A stretch of DNA of 9,062 nt from an uncultured bacterium. Its GTDB lineage: Bacteria > Planctomycetota > Phycisphaerae > Phycisphaerales > SM1A02. The position numbers were made by a program, and so were the translations under genes. Location of the stretch: the NCBI GenBank assembly GCA_903918555.1, contig CAIXEV010000699.1, forward strand, positions 1 through 9,062, in the 5' to 3' direction. Below are positions 1-5,278 of the stretch, piece by piece (within the stretch, counting starts at the first letter, position 1; every line of letters begins with the position of its first letter). The notes under the pieces were generated by a model, which was not told the origin of the DNA, made no database searches, and saw only the letters and a program-made list of their open reading frames with translations.

Positions 1-30
1 AGCCCGTTCGGCCGTCCCGGAGCACGACGC

Positions 31-363
31 ATGCGCCTTCTTGTCCGACCCCTGCGTGATCCCGACGCCACCCTCGACCTCACCGAGGCCGTCACGGAGG
101 CGATCGCGCAGCGGCTCTCCACCGCGTGCGGCGGAAACGCCGTGCTGAATCGTCTCGAGGCCGCAGCGCATCTCGAGTCGCTTCTTCGCCGCGCCGCCTC
201 GCTTCCCGGGCCGGCGCGTTCATTTGCCCGCGAATCGAGCCATTTCCCACCACCCACACCCGAGGAGGACCTTGATGCAGTCGTCGATTCCAGCGAGGCT
301 GATCGTGAGCGACAGCCGCAAGGCTTCGTTGTACAGCGGATTTCTCTCGAGAGAGCGGGTTGA
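31..363 (+). CDS. Small hypothetical protein, C-terminal end uncertain
   Basis: I do not recognise a named family. The frame is also open to the left edge, but ATG 31 has a GGAG about nine bases upstream. Codon use is GC3-rich and gene-like for roughly the first 60 residues. These are acidic to amphipathic and contain a helix-like stretch with CGGNAVLN followed by RLEAAAHLE at about residues 33-49. A 'GGN-vLN-lEA' pattern resembles short helical proteins such as DUF2934-like ones, but the match is weak. From about residue 62 the codon bias fades, and the last 89 bases overlap the host-attachment gene, whose start (275) has a strong ribosome binding site. Either the protein really overlaps, or the frame was altered near its end and the true product is about 65-80 residues. 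Being upstream and co-directional suggests co-transcription with the next gene. Confidence 0.4.
   Translation: MRLLVRPLRDPDATLDLTEAVTEAIAQRLSTACGGNAVLNRLEAAAHLESLLRRAASLPGPARSFARESSHFPPPTPEEDLDAVVDSSEADRERQPQGFVVQRISLERAG
262..268 (+). promoter_or_regulatory. Ribosome binding site of the host-attachment gene
   Basis: GAGGAGG ends six bases before ATG 275. It decides the start: the frame is open upstream to an ATG at 224, but that codon has no comparable Shine-Dalgarno sequence, and the family's conserved N-terminal strand begins just after residue 275's methionine. Confidence 0.7.
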
Positions 364-769
364 CGCGCTTCCGCGCGTTCGACTCGAGCTCGCCGAGGTC
401 CTGAAGAGCCCGTGGGAGGACTTCCACGAGCACGGTCGGCCGAGTGTGCTGGGCAAGGGGCCGAGCGCGGGCGCAGCGCAGCGCTTCGCAAGCGAAGGAC
501 ACGAGCGCGAGGAGCTCGAGCGCAGGTTCGCAGGCGAGGTCGCCGCATGGATCGCCCGCAAGTCGGCCGAGACGCCGGAGGCCGTCGTGGTGGCGTTCGC
601 CGATCCGCGCTTCCTCGGCCACCTGCGCACGGCCTGCGCCGCGCTTCGGCTCGATCTCCAGGTCGAGCGCGGGGAGTTCTCGTGGCTGCGCCCGGCCGAG
701 CTCGGGGCGCACCCGGCGATCCGCACCGCGCTCGGGAGCGCGGCGTTCCGGCCCGCTGCGAGCAGATAG
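275..769 (+). CDS. Host attachment family protein (baeRF-like)
   Basis: This 164-residue protein matches the 'host attachment protein' family (the AtsE-like family named from Agrobacterium attachment work, related to bacterial archaeo-eukaryotic release-factor-like proteins). What is visible: an N-terminal strand RLIVSDSRKASLYSG (about residues 8-22) where the family has a 'vaD...A.l' segment; a mid-region with HGRPSVLGKG; an HEREELERRFAGEVAAWI helix; and the hallmark FADPRFLGHLR (about residues 110-120), corresponding to the usual 'APPrfLGxLR'. The C-terminus ends in a helix after HPAIRTAL. Length is normal for the family (about 140-170). The biochemical role is unknown; attachment is a historical label, and release-factor-like or stress-linked functions have been suggested. 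The gene often sits in stress clusters with Hsp20, BON and UspA genes, as here. A GC-rich hairpin follows the stop. Family call is fairly sure; function is not. Confidence 0.82.
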   Translation: MQSSIPARLIVSDSRKASLYSGFLSRERVDALPRVRLELAEVLKSPWEDFHEHGRPSVLGKGPSAGAAQRFASEGHEREELERRFAGEVAAWIARKSAETPEAVVVAFADPRFLGHLRTACAALRLDLQVERGEFSWLRPAELGAHPAIRTALGSAAFRPAASR

Positions 770-771
770 CC

Positions 772-799
772 CGCGCCGCGGCAGGCGGTTCGCGGCGCG
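772..799 (+). other. Perfect GC-rich hairpin after the host-attachment stop
   Basis: CGCGCCGCG (772-780) and CGCGGCGCG (791-799) are exact reverse complements around a 10-base loop, starting two bases after the stop at 767-769. There is no T-run behind it, so it is not a textbook intrinsic terminator. It may protect the 3' end of the upstream message, act as a weak or Rho-assisted terminator, or be chance in GC-rich sequence. It lies in the 102-base gap before the Pcm-esterase gene. Confidence 0.4.
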
Positions 800-871
800 T
801 CCATCACGCACATGTCAGACGGATCCGGCGGCGACGACAGCGGTTCGCCATGGCTTGAAGGGGAGAAGACG

Positions 872-2881
872 ATGACGACGCTCATGGACCGCCGCGAGGC
901 GATGGTCGACACGCAGATCAAGGCCCGAGGCATCAAGGATTCGCGCGTGCTCGAGGCGTTCCGCAGCGTGCCCCGCGAGAAGTTCGTCTCGGTGCGCTAC
1001 CACGACCTCGCCTACGAGGACGCGCCGCTTCCGATCGAGGAAGGGCAGACGATCTCGCAGCCCTACATCGTGGCCCTCATGGTCGAGGCGGCGAAGATCG
1101 GCGCGAACGCGCGCGTGCTCGAGATCGGCGCGGGGTCGGGCTACGCCTCGGCGATTCTCGCGCGACTCGCCAAGGATGTCTACGCCGTCGAGTGGCACGA
1201 CGCGCTCGCCGGCCTTGCGCGCACGCGGCTGAAGGCACTCGGCTTCACGAACACGCACATCATGTGCGGCGATGGAACGCTCGGCTGGCCTGACGCGGCG
1301 CCCTTCGACGCGATCGTCGTCTCCGCCGGCGGCCCCGAGGTTCCGCGCAGCCTGCTCGAGCAGCTGAAGATCGGCGGGCGCCTGGTGATTCCCGTCGGAA
1401 CCGAGGCTCGCTCGCAGGAGCTGTTCGTCATCGAGCGCGCCTCGGAGCACAAGTACGACCGCACCTCGCTCGGGCGAGTCCAGTTCGTGCCGCTCGTCGG
1501 CGCGGAAGGCTGGGCGAGCGATGGCGCGCCGCTGGGCGCGCATCGCGCGGAAGGTCCGATCCGCGTCGGCGCGCGCGAGGGACCGCGCATCGCGTCGCTC
1601 ATCGCCGACGCATGCGAGCCGTTCTCCTCGGTCGAGCACGCGGACCTCGACGCCCTCGTCCGACGGATCGGCGCCGCACGCGTCGTGCTCCTCGGCGAGT
1701 CGACGCACGGATCGAGCGAGTTCTACGCGATGCGCGCCCGCATCACCCAGGCGCTGATCGCACGCGCGGGCTTCAACATCGTCGCGCTCGAGGCCGACTG
1801 GCCCGACACGGCGATGGTCGACCGCGCGGTGCGCAAGCGGCCCGCGGTCCCTCTGCGCGAACCGATGTTCTCGCGTTTCCCCGCCTGGATGTGGCGGAAC
1901 CGCGAGATGCAGCGCTTCGTCGACTGGCTCACGCGGCACAACGCGACGATCGGCCGGCCGGCGATGCAGACCAGCATCCACGGGCTCGACATCTACAGCC
2001 TGAACAACTCGATCGGGGCGGTGCTCGAGTTCCTCGACCGCGTCGACCCGACGGCTGCGTTCACCGCGCGCGAGATGTACGCGTGCTTCACCCCGTGGGA
2101 GCGGGATCCGGCGACCTACGGCCGCGCGGCCGCCAGCGGCGGGCTCGCGAACTGCGAGCATCAGGCGCTGACGACCCTGCGCTCGCTGCTCGAGGAGCGG
2201 CTGCGCTACTCGGAGAACGACGGCGACTCGTTCTTCGACGCGGCCCGCAACGCGACCGTCGTCAGCGAGGCGGAGAAGTACTACCGCGCCATGTACCGTG
2301 GCGCGCGCGAGTCGTGGAACATCCGCGACAGGCACATGTTCGAGACGCTCCTCGCGCTCCTCGAGCATCGAGGCCCGAACTCGAAGGCCGTGATCTGGGC
2401 GCACAACTCGCATGTCGGCAACGCGGCCGCCACGGAGATGGGCATGCACGGCGAGATCAACATCGGGCAACTGGTGCGCGAGCGCTTCGGAGACGCGTCC
2501 TATTCGATCGGCTTCGGCACCGACCGCGGCACCGTCGCCGCCGCTTCCAATTGGGACGCACCGATGCAGGTGATGGCCGTGCGCCCGTCGCACGCCGACA
2601 GCTACGAGCGACTCTGCCACGAATCGGGGGAGCGGAACTTCATGCTTCCGCTGCGCAAGCCCAACACGATCGCCGTTCGGAACGAACTTCTCCGCCCCCG
2701 CCTCGAGCGGGCGATCGGAGTGATCTACCGGCCCGAGACCGAACTCGTCAGCCACTACTTCCAGGCGACCCTGCCGGCGCAGTTCGACGAGTTCATCTGG
2801 ATCGACGCGACGACCGCGGTCGAGCCCCTCAAGGGAGCACAAACCGAGGGCGACCCGGAGCTGTTCCCGTTCGGGCTCTAG
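872..2881 (+). CDS. Protein-L-isoaspartate O-methyltransferase fused to erythromycin esterase-like hydrolase
   Basis: This is a 669-residue two-domain protein. Residues 1 to about 215 are a full-length Pcm domain, which transfers methyl from S-adenosylmethionine to isoaspartyl residues for repair of aged protein. It carries GQTISQPY from residue 58, the SAM motif VLEIGAGSGY at 82-91, and a later FDAIVVSAGGPEVP and GGRLVIPVG. After a short linker, residues about 235-669 are an erythromycin-esterase (COG2312-type) domain. It has GESTHG at 275-280, EADWPD from E307, IHGLDIYSL, and WAHNSHVGN at 509-517. From memory, the EreB active-site set is E43, H46, R55, E74, H285 and H288. Here E276, H279, R288, E307 and H511/H514 keep the same spacing within each cluster, so the domain looks catalytically intact. 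Start 872 is chosen for AAGGGGAG six bases upstream; the in-frame ATG at 812 lacks a ribosome site. No signal peptide is seen, so it is probably cytosolic. Macrolide hydrolysis should not be assumed, because many chromosomal homologues have unknown substrates. Confidence 0.93.
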   Translation: MTTLMDRREAMVDTQIKARGIKDSRVLEAFRSVPREKFVSVRYHDLAYEDAPLPIEEGQTISQPYIVALMVEAAKIGANARVLEIGAGSGYASAILARLAKDVYAVEWHDALAGLARTRLKALGFTNTHIMCGDGTLGWPDAAPFDAIVVSAGGPEVPRSLLEQLKIGGRLVIPVGTEARSQELFVIERASEHKYDRTSLGRVQFVPLVGAEGWASDGAPLGAHRAEGPIRVGAREGPRIASLIADACEPFSSVEHADLDALVRRIGAARVVLLGESTHGSSEFYAMRARITQALIARAGFNIVALEADWPDTAMVDRAVRKRPAVPLREPMFSRFPAWMWRNREMQRFVDWLTRHNATIGRPAMQTSIHGLDIYSLNNSIGAVLEFLDRVDPTAAFTAREMYACFTPWERDPATYGRAAASGGLANCEHQALTTLRSLLEERLRYSENDGDSFFDAARNATVVSEAEKYYRAMYRGARESWNIRDRHMFETLLALLEHRGPNSKAVIWAHNSHVGNAAATEMGMHGEINIGQLVRERFGDASYSIGFGTDRGTVAAASNWDAPMQVMAVRPSHADSYERLCHESGERNFMLPLRKPNTIAVRNELLRPRLERAIGVIYRPETELVSHYFQATLPAQFDEFIWIDATTAVEPLKGAQTEGDPELFPFGL

Positions 2882-2893
2882 GTTCTGCCTGAC

Positions 2894-2931
2894 GGATCCC
2901 CGGGACTGAGGATCCTTGGGACTGAGGATCC
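2894..2931. repeat. Two 16-bp tandem repeats leading into the 21-bp array
   Basis: Two 16-base copies (2894-2909 and 2910-2925) of GGATCC-YY-GGGACTGA differ only at the two YY bases (CC, then TT). A third GGATCC (2926-2931) follows and abuts the first 21-bp unit. They begin 13 bases after the Pcm-esterase stop. GGATCC also occurs just beyond the array at 3241-3246. This is a separate repeat family from the 21-bp array. Confidence 0.8.
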
Positions 2932-3204
2932 ACGGCTCCGTGTCGATGTTCCACGGCTCCGTGTCGATGTTCCACGGCCCAGCGTCGATGTTCCACGGTC
3001 CCGTGTCGATGTTCCACGGCCCCCCGTCGATGTTCCACGGCCCCGTGTCGATGTTCCACGGCCCAGCGTCGATGTTCCACGGCCCAGCGTCGATGTTCCA
3101 CGGCCCAGCGTCGATGTTCCACGGCCCGGTGTCGATGTTCCACGGCCCGGCGTCGATGTTCCACGGCCCCGTGTCGATGTTCCACGCTCCCCCGTCGATG
3201 TTCC
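2932..3204. repeat. Thirteen-copy 21-bp tandem repeat (minisatellite)
   Basis: Thirteen contiguous units of exactly 21 bases, with no spacers. Each contains the invariant block GTCGATGTTCC, joined to the next unit by ACGG (ACGC at the last unit). Variation is confined to a 7-8 base segment: units 1-2 read CTCCGTGT, units 3 and 7-9 CCCAGCGT, unit 4 TCCCGTGT, unit 5 CCCCCCGT, units 6 and 12 CCCCGTGT, unit 10 CCCGGTGT, and unit 11 CCCGGCGT. Units 7-9 are identical, which points to recent duplication. Because 21 is divisible by three and no stop occurs, several frames on both strands are open (for example SMFHGPA on plus, WNIDAGP on minus). No ribosome site or partner domain supports translation. 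It sits between convergent genes and makes up most of the 451-base gap 2882-3332. Confidence 0.95.
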
Positions 3205-3225
3205 ACGCTCGATCGTGGAACATCG
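3196..3225. repeat. Inverted final copy of the repeat core, 12-bp perfect hairpin
   Basis: The core CGATGTTCCACG at 3196-3207 (end of unit 13) is followed by a 6-base loop (3208-3213) and its exact reverse complement CGTGGAACATCG at 3214-3225. The inverted copy could pair with the core of any of the thirteen direct units, so the RNA or single-stranded DNA could form hairpins of thirteen different loop sizes. No T-run follows, so this is not a simple intrinsic terminator. Confidence 0.85.
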
Positions 3226-3235
3226 CAAACGCAAA

Positions 3236-3295
3236 AGGGCGGATCCGCAGGGGATGCCCGATGACTTCTCATCGAACCCCCCGCAGACCCGCCCT
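3236..3295 (-). terminator. Terminator-like nested hairpin between convergent genes
   Basis: AGGGCGG (3236-3242) pairs with CCGCCCT (3289-3295). Inside it GGGG (3250-3253) can pair with CCCC (about 3277-3280), and innermost CGATGA (3259-3264) pairs perfectly with TCATCG (3269-3274) over a CTTC loop. On the minus strand the structure is followed by TTTTGCGTTTGCG, a partly T-rich tail. It would suit termination of transcripts leaving the DUF892 gene, whose stop is about 40 bases upstream on that strand. On the plus strand only a weak CT-rich tail follows. Pairing was judged by eye without folding energies. Confidence 0.4.
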
Positions 3296-3332
3296 GCTCT
3301 TCCCCCGTGGGTGTTGGGGCCCTTCGGCTGGC

Positions 3333-3860
3333 TCAGCGCGACGAGCCGGCCGGCTCGAGCGCTGCCTTGTTGAGCGTCTCCGCGATGCGGCTCAGGCTCT
3401 CGTCGCAGCGACGCTCCTCGGTCAGCGTCTTCAACAGCTCGGAAGCCGCGACCGTGTAGCCAAGCAGTCCGGCCCAGGTGCGGGCGCAGCCGTACCCCGC
3501 CATCTCGTCGTGCTTGAGCCGCTGCACCACGGCGATCAACGCCGCGTCGCGCACATGCGGGTCGATCTTGGTGCGGCCGGCGATCTCGGTGCAGTCCTCG
3601 AGAAGCCCCTTGCAGCCATGGGTCTCGAGCTTGCGGGGCTTGCCGCCGATCTCGCCGAAGACGCGGTCGAGACGGGCGATGTGCTGCTTCGTCTCGTCGG
3701 CGTGGGCGCGGAGGGCCTCCGCGAGCTTGGGTGCCGAAGCTGCGCTGGCGAGCCTCGAGATCACCGGGTGCGAATGTGTCTCGGCTGCGTAGAGCTCGTT
3801 GAGCTGCTCGATCAGCAGGTCCTTGAGCGAGTGCATGCTGGTGGTGGGGATAGGTGACAT
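3333..3860 (-). CDS. DUF892 / YciF-like ferritin-like protein
   Basis: This 175-residue protein has the four-helix DUF892 (YciE/YciF) layout: LKDLLIEQLNELYAAET (about residues 12-28), HADETKQHIARLDRVFGEIG (about 53-72), DPHVRDAALIAVVQRLKHDEMAGYG (about 100-124), RTWAGLLG, then a last helix with TLTEERRCDESL (about 145-156). Candidate di-metal ligands of the ferritin-like core are E27, E56, H60, E119 and E148/E149. The family is induced by stress in enterobacteria, and its exact reaction is unsettled. One peculiarity is THSHPVI after the first E, where the family usually has E-x-Q plus a lysine/leucine run. Three or four cysteines (about 83, 90, 125, 152) are more than I expect. Start 3860 is supported by AAAGGA six bases upstream. 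It is the last gene of the minus-strand stress series, 46 bases after hsp20. Confidence 0.88.
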   Translation of the reverse strand: MSPIPTTSMHSLKDLLIEQLNELYAAETHSHPVISRLASAASAPKLAEALRAHADETKQHIARLDRVFGEIGGKPRKLETHGCKGLLEDCTEIAGRTKIDPHVRDAALIAVVQRLKHDEMAGYGCARTWAGLLGYTVAASELLKTLTEERRCDESLSRIAETLNKAALEPAGSSR

Positions 3861-3906
3861 CGATGTTCCTTTCGGTGTTTCGGTTGCGGTGATTGCGAAG
3901 GCCCGA

Positions 3907-4395
3907 TCAGCTCGGAATCGGCACGCGGCGCGACGAGGGCTTCACCTCGATGCGCTTCGCGCGCTGTCCGGGCTTCTTGGCGATGCGCACGGTGATGACG
4001 CCGTTGTCGCTGTCGGCGACGATCCGCTCGGGATCGGCCGACTCGGGCAGTTCGATCACGCGGCGGAACGCGCCGAAACGCCGCTCGCAGCGGTAGTAGT
4101 CTTCCTGCTCGGTCTCCTCCCTCTCCTCCTTCTTGCCCGAGATCGAAAGGATGTTGCCGGTGATGGTGATCTCGAGATCGCGCGCGGCGATGCCCGGAAT
4201 CTCGCCGCGGATGAGGATCTCGCCGTCGGTCTCGCTCACATCGATCGCCGGGATCCAGCCCTCGAGACGAGGAGCGATCGTCTCGAGCGGGGCGACGCCC
4301 TCGTTGAAGTAGCGGCCCATCATGCGGTTCATCTCGTCGCGCGCGCGCGCGAACTCATCGAGGACCGGAGCCCTGCGGAAGACGCTCATATTCAT
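3907..4395 (-). CDS. Hsp20 / alpha-crystallin family small heat shock protein
   Basis: A 162-residue cytosolic holding chaperone that binds unfolding proteins without ATP. The N-terminal arm (residues 1-46) is helical and methionine/arginine-rich (EMNRMMGRYF). The alpha-crystallin domain spans about 47-140: IPAIDVSETDGEILIRGEIPG, NILSISGKKEE, the YYRCERRFGAFRRVIELP strand typical of bacterial class A proteins, and the signature DNGVITVRIAK (about 130-140). The C-terminal tail carries VPI (158-160), the I/V-x-I anchor used in oligomer assembly, two residues from the end. Start 4395 is chosen for AGGA seven bases upstream; the second ATG (4389) is too close to the AAGG. The frame extends further upstream without support. 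It lies 90 bases after the BON gene and 46 before the DUF892 gene, so co-transcription is likely. Confidence 0.95.
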   Translation of the reverse strand: MNMSVFRRAPVLDEFARARDEMNRMMGRYFNEGVAPLETIAPRLEGWIPAIDVSETDGEILIRGEIPGIAARDLEITITGNILSISGKKEEREETEQEDYYRCERRFGAFRRVIELPESADPERIVADSDNGVITVRIAKKPGQRAKRIEVKPSSRRVPIPS

Positions 4396-4485
4396 GTGCC
4401 TTTCCTTTCCATTGATTCCGAAAGTCCGCGCGGCACCGCCCCGGCCGGAACGCCCGGTCTCGAGCGGCGCCGCGCGATCGAACAT

Positions 4486-5163
4486 TCAGGTGTACGGATC
4501 GACGATGAGGCGGTCGTCCACGCGGCGCACGCCCGAGGCGAAGCCGACGACGCGGTCGATCGTGTCCTTCTCGACCCACGAGCGCACGCGGCCCGTGAGC
4601 ATGACGACGCCGTCCTTCACCGAGACGCCGATGCGGCGCGCCTCGCGCTCAGCCTGGCGCTCGAGCGCGTCCTCGATGTCGGCCTTGATGCGGCTCGAGT
4701 CCACCGCCTTCGCCATCACGGTGATCTGGTTGATGACGCCGCGCACGCCGGTCAGCCCGCGCACGACGCGATCCGCGTCCGCTCGCTGCGACCAGGTCGG
4801 CACCACGCCCTCGAGCGTGACGATGCCGAGCGACACGGTCGAGGCGATCTTCTCGTCGGGCACGAACGCATCCCACTCGAGCGCATCGCGCACCGCACGC
4901 GCGATGTCGGTGTCGGTCGCGCCGCCGACTCCGGCGACCTTCACCTGGAGCTCGTCGACCACATCGAGCACGCCGTGCACGCGGTGCGCGGCCTCGCGCG
5001 CCGCGATCTTCTTCGCATAGACATCGACGCTGCCCACGAGGGTGATGATCCCCTCCTTCACCTGGACGCCCACATCGGTCTCGTCGACACGGGAATCCCA
5101 CTTGAGTTCGTTGAGGACATCGGTCTTGATCTGCGAGTCGCTCTTGATGATTGCGGTCGTCAT
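4486..5163 (-). CDS. Triple BON-domain protein, cytoplasmic type
   Basis: A 225-residue protein made of three BON domains in a row, roughly residues 10-77, 84-150 and 156-222. Each shows an initial helix (IKTDVLNELKWD, DIARAVRDALEWD, IKADIEDALERQ), a V.V..G.V.L.G strand pair (VQVKEGIITLVGSV, ASTVSLGIVTLEGVV, VSVKDGVVMLTGRV) and a closing GV..V.....V segment. Many BON proteins are periplasmic (OsmY type), but this one has no signal peptide: MTTAIIKSDSQIKTD goes straight into domain 1. That matches cytoplasmic BON proteins found in stress clusters. BON domains are thought to bind phospholipid or membrane surfaces; the role here is unknown. Start 5163 is supported by GGAG upstream; a longer in-frame extension is arginine-rich and unsupported. 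Third gene from the end of the minus-strand stress series. Confidence 0.9.
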   Translation of the reverse strand: MTTAIIKSDSQIKTDVLNELKWDSRVDETDVGVQVKEGIITLVGSVDVYAKKIAAREAAHRVHGVLDVVDELQVKVAGVGGATDTDIARAVRDALEWDAFVPDEKIASTVSLGIVTLEGVVPTWSQRADADRVVRGLTGVRGVINQITVMAKAVDSSRIKADIEDALERQAEREARRIGVSVKDGVVMLTGRVRSWVEKDTIDRVVGFASGVRRVDDRLIVDPYT

Positions 5164-5250
5164 GCTCGTGCTCCGGATTCGGGTTCTGTTTGACCTTCCG
5201 GAGCCGCGCCCCGGACAAGATGATTTGGGCATCCTGTTCCGCCGCGCTCC

Positions 5251-5278
5251 ACGGGAACCCTTCCGCATTCACTTCAAG
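5251..5278 (-). promoter_or_regulatory. Possible heat-shock (sigma32-like) promoter before the BON gene
   Basis: On the minus strand CTTGAAG (5278-5272) is followed after 16 bases by CCCGTGG (5255-5249). This resembles the enterobacterial sigma32 pattern CTTGAAA and CCCATNT with two or three mismatches. It overlaps the stop codon of the universal stress gene and lies about 85 bases before the BON start. A separate BON-Hsp20-DUF892 heat-shock unit would make sense, but the match is imperfect and the host's sigma factor preference is unknown. Confidence 0.2.

Noticed and set aside
872..2881. Calling the fusion gene a macrolide resistance gene
   Set aside because: The active-site residues fit, but the gene is a chromosomal fusion in a stress cluster without mobile elements; homologues of this sort have no proven macrolide activity.
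815..3223. Minus-strand frame of 802 codons running through the array and antisense to the Pcm-esterase gene
   Set aside because: It is a shadow frame in GC-rich sequence. The plus strand has two intact, motif-complete domains, and this frame's start lies in the repeat hairpin with no ribosome site.
2932..3225. CRISPR array
   Set aside because: Units are contiguous, 21 bases long and lack unique spacers; no cas genes are nearby.
2916..3857. Plus-strand frame of 313 codons covering the array (SMFHGPA repeats) and antisense to DUF892
   Set aside because: It is open only because the 21-bp unit is a multiple of three and the rest mirrors the DUF892 gene. No ribosome site or recognisable domain.
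3799..5193. Plus-strand frame of 464 codons
   Set aside because: It is antisense to the Hsp20 and BON genes, which have clear family motifs; its product is arginine, alanine and aspartate-rich shadow sequence.
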